Shown here piece by piece: positions 1 through 10,000 of a stretch of DNA of 10,000 nt; positions within the stretch are counted from its first letter, which is position 1, and every line of letters starts with the position of its first letter. The stretch spans positions 542,701 to 552,700 of the forward strand of contig CAUJGJ010000085.1 of NCBI GenBank assembly GCA_963170055.1, in the 5' to 3' direction. The stretch comes from Halisarca cf. caerulea. Taxonomy: Eukaryota; Porifera; Demospongiae; Chondrillida; Halisarcidae. The notes under the pieces are model-generated. The model searched no databases. It was not told where the DNA came from and was given only the letters and a program-made list of their open reading frames with translations. The translations under genes were made by a program, and so were the position numbers.

Positions 1-26
1 CTCTCATGTATATCTACTCCACACAG

Positions 27-186
27 GATGAAGCACAACGACACACTGGTTGACTGGTACCACTACAACAGATACGGACGATCCAAGACAGAATTCGCCA
101 AATGCGACATCGAATGCCGACACACAGCTCTGTGCGAGATAGAGAACGTCATTGTGTCCGACATGTACGACTGCTTTGTGCTGTAG
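27..186 (+). CDS. Last coding exon of an acid sphingomyelinase-like phosphodiesterase (SMPDL3A/B type), 3' part only
   Basis: A pyrimidine-rich tract ending in AG at 25-26 is a good splice acceptor. The exon starts at 27 with the last base of a split codon and reads open for 52 further codons to TAG at 184-186. The peptide ends in a cysteine-rich tail with the order C-D-x-x-C-R, then L-C-E-I, then D-M-Y-D-C. This spacing matches the C-terminal cysteine region of the secreted SMPDL3A/SMPDL3B metallophosphodiesterases, where CD..C, then CA, then Y..C occur and form disulfides. The family hydrolyses phosphodiester or pyrophosphate bonds in nucleotides and related substrates outside the cell or in lysosomes. 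The catalytic metal-binding domain would lie upstream, outside this window, so activity cannot be judged. The ATG at 28 is internal to the exon and not taken as a start. There is no GPI-type hydrophobic tail after the last cysteine, only F-V-L, which is closer to SMPDL3A than to SMPDL3B. Assignment rests on a short tail. Confidence 0.62.
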
Positions 187-392
187 CATCATTGGCACGA
201 AGCTCCTGTCGGCAAGTGAAATCTTTTCTCCCCTCTCTTCCATCTATACGTGTGTACAGTATATAGAACGTTTTGCTATGATTGCTTAGTATTGAATTAG
301 TAGGTTCTTTGTATTATATTTATTTATTTCTTTTTACTGTACTTACCATGCAGTATGTGCCTGCCTTATATTACCTCATATTCAGTTGTATA

Positions 393-394
<2 letters not shown>

Positions 395-440
<46 letters not shown>
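395..440. repeat. (GT)23 microsatellite
   Basis: An uninterrupted GT dinucleotide run lies about 210 bp downstream of the SMPDL3-type stop codon, probably in its 3' UTR. Confidence 0.97.
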
Positions 441-441
<1 letters not shown>

Positions 442-650
442 TGTCCCACTTCCGTGTGTGTTACAGGTATCAGTGGATTTTGATCACTATATTATTATCA
501 TGTACAGTTGTTTGATCATTGTGTGCTGTGTATCCTGAAGTTTACGCACCATTGAAGGCGTGCGGGTTTGGTTGTGAAATGGCAGTGACCAGAGAGGAGT
601 GATTTGATGAGATAGTGCTAAAGTTCTCGTCGTTTTCTAGTGCAGTGGAT

Positions 651-1012
<362 letters not shown>

Positions 1013-1354
1013 AATCATTGATCACCTGTCATTCAGTGTTAACTGTGAGTCAACCTGTGCATGCAGTGCAGTACATTTTTGCTTTGATGGATGGCCCACA
1101 GAAAATTATGTGGAAATTATATACTCATGATTTATATGCTATGTATGCTTATATAATCCTATATAAAAAGTTATTGGAATTGTAAAATGTGAGTACAGTG
1201 TAAAGCATAGCATATTAAAAGTATGTACAAAATTGTGCCATTATACAGGATATGTATCAATAAAAATTATTGTATATAAAATAACTTGCAATAGAGCTGA
1301 AAAACAGTACCCACAAAGCACATACATACATAAACATACAGGACAGCTTTGACA

Positions 1355-6491
<5,137 letters not shown>

Positions 6492-6832
6492 TTCTTCCGT
6501 ATACTTTTTCGATGAGTAGATTTTCCGATGATATTGCTATCCTAGGGCCAATGAAAACCCAGTAAGCAAGAATTTCGGCTAATCCCTTGCTTCAGCAATT
6601 AATATTTTGCCGTATTTTGCAATCGCCAACGGACGCCATATTGTTCTATCACTAAGCAACTCTACTATTTTTTTGTCTCGGTCACCAAGAGATCCTCCTC
6701 GGGCAAAATGCATATTTGCAAGCGAAGGGTCCAAAATTGGTTTGGGTAGACCCAATTTTTCTCCATAAGGAAGCCATAAGAATATAAGAATATATAATTA
6801 TATTATTATCTCGGCTCTGCCTTTGCAAAGCG
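6492..6832. promoter_or_regulatory. Probable bidirectional promoter between FAM227 and the divergent gene
   Basis: Two start codons point away from each other across 341 bp, and this stretch has no repeats, unlike the rest of the window. A CCAAT box at 6548-6552 lies about 57 bp upstream of the FAM227 ATG. An inverted CCAAT (ATTGG, 6736-6740) lies about 93 bp upstream of the plus-strand ATG. GACGCCATATT at 6632-6642 reads AATATGGCGTC on the minus strand, a good match to the YY1 consensus, which often marks animal promoters near the start site. AT-rich TATATAATTATA at about 6791-6802 precedes the plus-strand ATG. Transcription starts cannot be placed from sequence alone. Confidence 0.65.
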
Positions 6833-9387
6833 ATGGACAAAAGTGGCGTAGTTACTCTTTCACCCACTTCGGCATACTATGTGCGGTACAAGGAGGAGCC
6901 CCTCTATCCCAGGACCGAATCGGCAAATAGACGAGATATCGAGCACATTGTTGGAAGAGGGCGGACGAATTTGTGAGTTTATATTATTTTAGATTAGCAG
7001 AATCGATCCGTTTTGTTTTATTGACTCCACTTGGGTTATTCAGAAACTCATCACATCTTCTGTTATATCATAGATAATCTATACATACGTACCGTATGTA
7101 TAGATTATCTATGGTTATATCATAGCATCTATGGTTATGTGATTTTTTAATACCTTATAATTACCTAGTTAATATCTAGTATGAAGCAATAATTATAGGA
7201 TATAACAATGTTATCTATAACATAATATTTATGTAGCCTGATATTTGTCTTACAGTGCACAAAATAACGGTCAGTCATCGATCATTTTCCGTGCAGAATG
7301 CTTGATGGCCGGATAACTTAAAAGTGTGCGGACATTTTGTCCGGAAAATTCTGTAGTACTCTGTAGCAAGAATTAAGACTTTCTGCTTTCTTCCTAGATT
7401 TTCAAGTCCCAGGATATATTTTTAATCTCTAATTCTTTTATAAAACTAGGTTTCTGGCACTTTGGAGTGTTTGCGCTCGTAACGAAGCACGCAAATAGCA
7501 AAATTTAGACCATAACATGCACGCTGCGACGCTCATCCTCCGTTTTATTCCAATGACGTCATGATGACGCCTACGCATACATGTCACTGAAGCGTATCAT
7601 TCTACATTTCAGCAGGGTGGCGATTGAATTGGAGCAGAAATACAAAGTTAGTGATCATTTTAGAATTAACTACAACTACGTATATCTAGGGCTGAAATTT
7701 ACACAGTAGGTATATAGGTCCGACCAACAACAAAACTGACCGACCAAGTCCCATTGTGGTCGGACATTTGTCAGAACAAATGTTATTCCTTATTTTGTAC
7801 ACTGTCTTACCATAAAAGGTGTTGTAGGATCTATGGTCTCACATAGCCAGACCACACCCTAGTCTTGCGTAGCTGGACCCTCAGCTTGGCTCCTTGAACT
7901 TCTTACAATGTCGCTGCTCTCCTGCATACAAAAGGAAGAAAGAGGTGTAGGTCTGGCTACATGAGACTAACCACTCCTTTGGGGCTCGGGCAACAAGTGC
8001 ACCAATGTATAGTTACATAAGAACTGGTACACACAGTGAATCCTCTGTATTCTGACACATCTATAATCCACCATGCTCTCCAATCCAGCCAACTTTGAGG
8101 TACAGTCACTCTGTAATCCGACAAGAGTCACTCTGTCATCCGACAAGAGTCACTCTGTCATCCGACAAGAGTCACTCTGTCATCCGACAAGAGTCACTCT
8201 GTCATCCGACAAGAGTCACTCTGTCATCCGACAAGAGTCACTCTGTCATCCGACAAGAGTCACTCTGTAATCCGACAAGAGTCACTCTGTAATCCGACAA
8301 GAGTTACTCTGTAATCAAACAAGAGTCACTCTGTAATCCGACAAGAGTCACTCTGTAGTCTGACAAGAGTCACTCTGTAATCTGGCAAACTGTTCATTCT
8401 GTCCCTGTGTTTACCTCATATACATAAACCAACCCTGATAGTAAGTACCTCTGATAATAAGTACTGATCTGGCGGTATGACTATGTACTAACTAAGCATC
8501 ACCTTGTCACAGTGTCACCTTGTCACAGTGTCACCTTGTCACAGTGTCACCTTGTCACAGTGTCACCTTGTCACAGCGTCACCTTGTCACAGCGTCACCT
8601 TGTCACAGTGTCAGAAATCAACAGAATGGTAATAGCAACATTGCCAGTTTTAGGATAGTCTTGAAAGCTGTGATACAGTGGAACGCTCATAACACCAAAC
8701 CCTTTGGACCGGGAAAAAATATTTCTACGTATATCCAAAATATTCAGTTGTCTGAAATAAAATAAATTGGCTTTATATACAATGGGTACTAGAAACCTTA
8801 TTCCTTTATTCACAATACTCCTTTAAGTAGTGTGCTATTAACAGTGTTTCGGTGTATGAAGTCTGTGTGTTACTTTTTCCTAATTCAAAATTTATTTGAG
8901 CATCACACTTTGTTTGATTTCGACCAACCGCATTCCAGATTTATTGTGCTTGTTGAGTTACGTGTTTTAGAAATCTGTAATTATTGTTATGATTGAGATA
9001 TATTATTATAGACTGTATTGTGGCTGATTAAAACCAATACCAGGCCGGAGGAAGCTGTATGGAATTGGTGGGCACCTCCACCCGGCCTAGGGTTAACTAA
9101 CAATATCCTACTATTCGTGGTTTTCAATGTTTAATATGAAAAGTTGTAGGGTCATTGGTCTACCTGCTCTGGTGGTTCCTTCAGATGTGAACACTGACCA
9201 TCCCTATGAGGCTTCACTTTGTTCCATGAGTCATCAAAAGTTGCTTCTAATCTTCTAGTCTTCTGACCAATGGAGAAGAGATGGTGTATCCAGAAAACAT
9301 TGGAGATGATGTGAGCGATGAAGAGTCTGAACTTGATCCTGAATTTGAGGTTTCATCAGTTGCTTCATCCTTGGAAGATAGATTAAC
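6833..9387 (+). CDS. First two exons of an unrecognised acidic protein; gene continues beyond the window
   Basis: Exon 1 (6833-6972) starts at an ATG in good context (G at -3, G at +4). It encodes 46 residues plus two bases, with an S-P-T-S-A-Y-Y-V-R-Y motif and a basic stretch R-R-D-I-E-H-I-V-G-R-G-R, and ends at a strong GTGAGT donor. Exon 2 (9259-9387) follows a TCTTCTAG acceptor and is open only in the frame that takes two bases from exon 1, so the join is consistent. It encodes L-L-T-N-G-E-E-M-V-Y-P-E-N followed by an acid-rich segment, D-D-V-S-D-E-E-S-E-L-D-P-E-F-E, then S-S-V-A-S-S-L-E-D-R-L. About 89 residues are visible. The exon 2 donor is the start of a (GT)n repeat. The acidic, serine-rich part is probably disordered. 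I recognise no family; the shared promoter with FAM227 only hints at a related expression pattern. Confidence 0.6.
7069..7113. repeat. Perfect 21-bp inverted repeat with 3-bp spacer
   Basis: CATAGATAATCTATACATACG (7069-7089) is the exact reverse complement of 7093-7113, separated by TAC. As DNA it can form a cruciform; as RNA it forms a 21-bp hairpin with a very tight loop. Confidence 0.95.
7465..7600. promoter_or_regulatory. CpG-rich patch with CCAAT box and full CRE
   Basis: CpG dinucleotides are dense here compared with the AT-rich surroundings (for example GCTCGTAACG, CACGCTGCGACG). A CCAAT box (7550-7554) overlaps a full palindromic CRE, TGACGTCA (7554-7561), and a second half site TGACGC follows at 7565-7570. 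The combination suggests an intronic enhancer or alternative promoter bound by ATF/CREB-type factors. Confidence 0.4.
7613..7646 (+). other. Possible 34-nt cassette exon
   Basis: An acceptor TACATTTCAG (ending 7612) and a donor GTTAGT (7647-7652) flank 34 nt. In the frame left by exon 1 it reads (F)RVAIELEQKYK with no stop. GTTAGT is also the donor used by FAM227 exon 10. Including it would leave phase 0 and break the frame into the exon at 9259 unless another exon intervenes. A tandem acceptor (CAGCAG) is present. Confidence 0.25.
7718..7765. repeat. Short inverted repeat GTCCGACCA / TGGTCGGAC
   Basis: Nine-base arms at 7718-7726 and 7757-7765 are separated by 30 bp. The right arm continues as CGGACATTTGTC, similar to the palindrome at 7329-7343 (CGGACATTTTGTC), so both may derive from one element family. 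Confidence 0.55.
7860..7970. mobile_element. 111-bp MITE with TAGTCT...AGACTA ends
   Basis: The left end TAGTCTTGCGTAGCTGGACC (7860-7879) and the reverse complement of the right end, TAGTCTCATGTAGCCAGACC (7951-7970), match at 15 of 20 positions, all differences being transitions. A further copy of the end (GGTCTCACATAGCCAGACC) lies directly to the left at 7835-7853, so an older copy may be nested or partly duplicated. No coding capacity. Confidence 0.65.
8033..8075. mobile_element. pogo/Tigger-like terminal sequence, fragment
   Basis: ACAGTGAATCCTCTGTATTC followed by TGACACATCTATAATCC resembles a CAGTnnAACCTCT-type transposon end and lies just before the 22-bp minisatellite, whose unit has a similar order (CAGTCACTCTGTAATCCGAC). 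The matching end is not found. Confidence 0.35.
8104..8389. repeat. Minisatellite, 22-bp unit x 13
   Basis: The unit AGTCACTCTGTMATCCGACA plus AG repeats in register from 8104 to 8389. Units 2-7 carry TCATCC and are identical; units 1, 8, 9 and 11 carry TAATCC; units 10, 12 and 13 are more diverged. The outer units are the older variants and the central block looks recently expanded. All three forward frames stay open because of the unit sequence, giving spurious reading frames. No spacers, so it is not a CRISPR array. Confidence 0.97.
8499..8610. repeat. Minisatellite, 16-bp unit x 7
   Basis: Seven units of TCACCTTGTCACAGTG run from 8499 to 8610; units 5 and 6 end in AGCG instead of AGTG. 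Each unit is itself two related 8-mers, TCACCTTG and TCACAGTG, so the array probably grew from an 8-bp precursor. Confidence 0.97.
8674..8712. mobile_element. pogo/Tigger-like terminal sequence, fragment
   Basis: TACAGTGGAACGCTCATAAC followed by ACCAAACCCTTTGGACCGGG has the CAGTGGAAC...ATAAC...AACCC...GGACCGG order common at ends of Tigger-type elements. I do not find the opposite end or a transposase. Confidence 0.4.
9042..9088. repeat. GC-rich imperfect hairpin
   Basis: AGGCCGGAGG (9042-9051) pairs with CCTCC-ACC-CGGCCT (9075-9088) with a 4-nt bulge and a 23-nt loop. It is a small GC-rich island in AT-rich intron sequence. Confidence 0.6.
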
Positions 9388-9441
9388 GTGTGTGTGTTTG
9401 TTGCATGCATGCGTGACAATGTGTGTGTGTGTGTGCAGTGT

Positions 9442-9515
<74 letters not shown>

Positions 9516-9536
9516 ATGTGTGTGTGTGTGTGTGTA

Positions 9537-9621
<85 letters not shown>

Positions 9622-9659
9622 CAGTTTAATGTGTGTGTTTGTGTGCATGCATGCGTGAC

Positions 9660-9663
<4 letters not shown>
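9380..9663. repeat. Partial duplication of the exon 2 / intron 2 junction
   Basis: Positions 9380-9421 (TTAAC, GTGTGTGTTTG, GCATGCATGCGTGACA) recur with small changes at 9622-9663 (TTTAAT, GTGTGTGTTTG, GCATGCATGCGTGACA). The two copies are about 242 bp apart and separated by a (TG)n tract. The first contains the end of coding exon 2 and its donor; the second is intronic. Confidence 0.8.
9420..9617. repeat. (TG)n microsatellite, intron 2 of the divergent gene
   Basis: About 198 bp of TG repeat with interruptions GCAG near 9435, GTATG near 9445, GCATG near 9515 and GTATGTATG near 9535. Confidence 0.95.
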
Positions 9664-9919
<256 letters not shown>

Positions 9920-10000
9920 CACACATCTGAATGCACAATCATTACTGAACTGTTAACACAAGCTCTTGTTTCTTCTAAATTATTTTTTTTGCAAATTGCT

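Larger units (their letters stand above)
6973..9258 (+). other. Intron 1 of the divergent gene: contents
   Basis: Besides the elements listed separately, 7114-7460 is AT-rich with short local repeats (ATCTATGGTTAT at 7108 and 7127) and a small palindrome, CGGACA-TTT-TGTCCG (7329-7343). The stretches 7770-7830, 7971-8030, 8395-8498 and 8715-9040 show nothing I can name. A stretch at 9184-9258 has an acceptor-like TTCCTTCAG and one open frame, but that frame does not join exon 1 and runs into a stop. Confidence 0.6.

Noticed and set aside
6492..6832. RFX X-box that would mark both genes as ciliary
   Set aside because: I looked for a GTNRCC(N0-3)RGYAAC match and found only an AGCAAC half site near 6656; not enough to claim it.
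8073..8292. Overlapping plus-strand frames with repeated SHSV/SLCHPTR peptides
   Set aside because: Translations of the 22-bp minisatellite; all frames stay open because of unit composition, and there are no splice or start features to support a protein.
8104..8389. CRISPR-like array
   Set aside because: The 22-bp units are directly adjacent with no spacers, and the context is a eukaryotic intron.
9184..9258. Extra exon of the divergent gene after TTCCTTCAG
   Set aside because: The only open frame needs one base from the previous exon, exon 1 supplies two, and the frame runs into a stop before a usable donor.

Overview
This window looks like a compact invertebrate animal genome, not a prokaryote. 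It has spliced genes with short introns (72 to 665 bp), GT-AG splice sites, a nuclear tRNA-Pro with its discriminator base encoded and no CCA, a tRNA-derived SINE, short inverted-repeat DNA elements, and many long (TG)n/(CA)n microsatellites. An early-branching animal such as a demosponge would fit the small introns and MITE content, but that is an inference with modest confidence.

Layout. (1) 27-186 (+): the last coding exon of an acid sphingomyelinase-like phosphodiesterase (SMPDL3 type), whose body lies to the left of the window. (2) 187-1354: the gap between two convergent genes, dominated by a 358-bp alternating purine-pyrimidine tract. (3) 1355-6491 (-): a complete 14-exon gene that I could join by hand in one frame into a 536-residue protein of the FAM227 (FWWh-domain) family. 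Its introns carry microsatellites, a pogo/Tigger-like MITE, a SINE, a copied fragment of one of its own exons, and a tRNA-Pro(TGG) gene on the opposite strand. (4) 6492-6832: a 341-bp gap between two divergent start codons, probably a shared promoter. (5) 6833 to beyond 9387 (+): the first two exons I can support of an unrecognised acidic protein. They are separated by a 2.3-kb intron with a perfect 21-bp inverted repeat, a CRE/CpG cluster, a MITE, a 22-bp x 13 minisatellite and a 16-bp x 7 minisatellite. (6) 9388-10000: start of the next intron, almost entirely (TG)n tracts, with a partial duplication of the exon 2/intron 2 junction.

How the parts relate. FAM227 proteins are poorly characterised; in vertebrates they are usually linked to testis or ciliated tissue. 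The divergent neighbour may be co-expressed through the shared promoter. The most interesting structural point is that several introns have long GU or CA repeats at a splice site. FAM227 intron 13 has complementary (GU)n and (CA)n arms at its two ends, so its pre-mRNA could fold the splice sites together. No defence system, virus or new gene cluster was seen.
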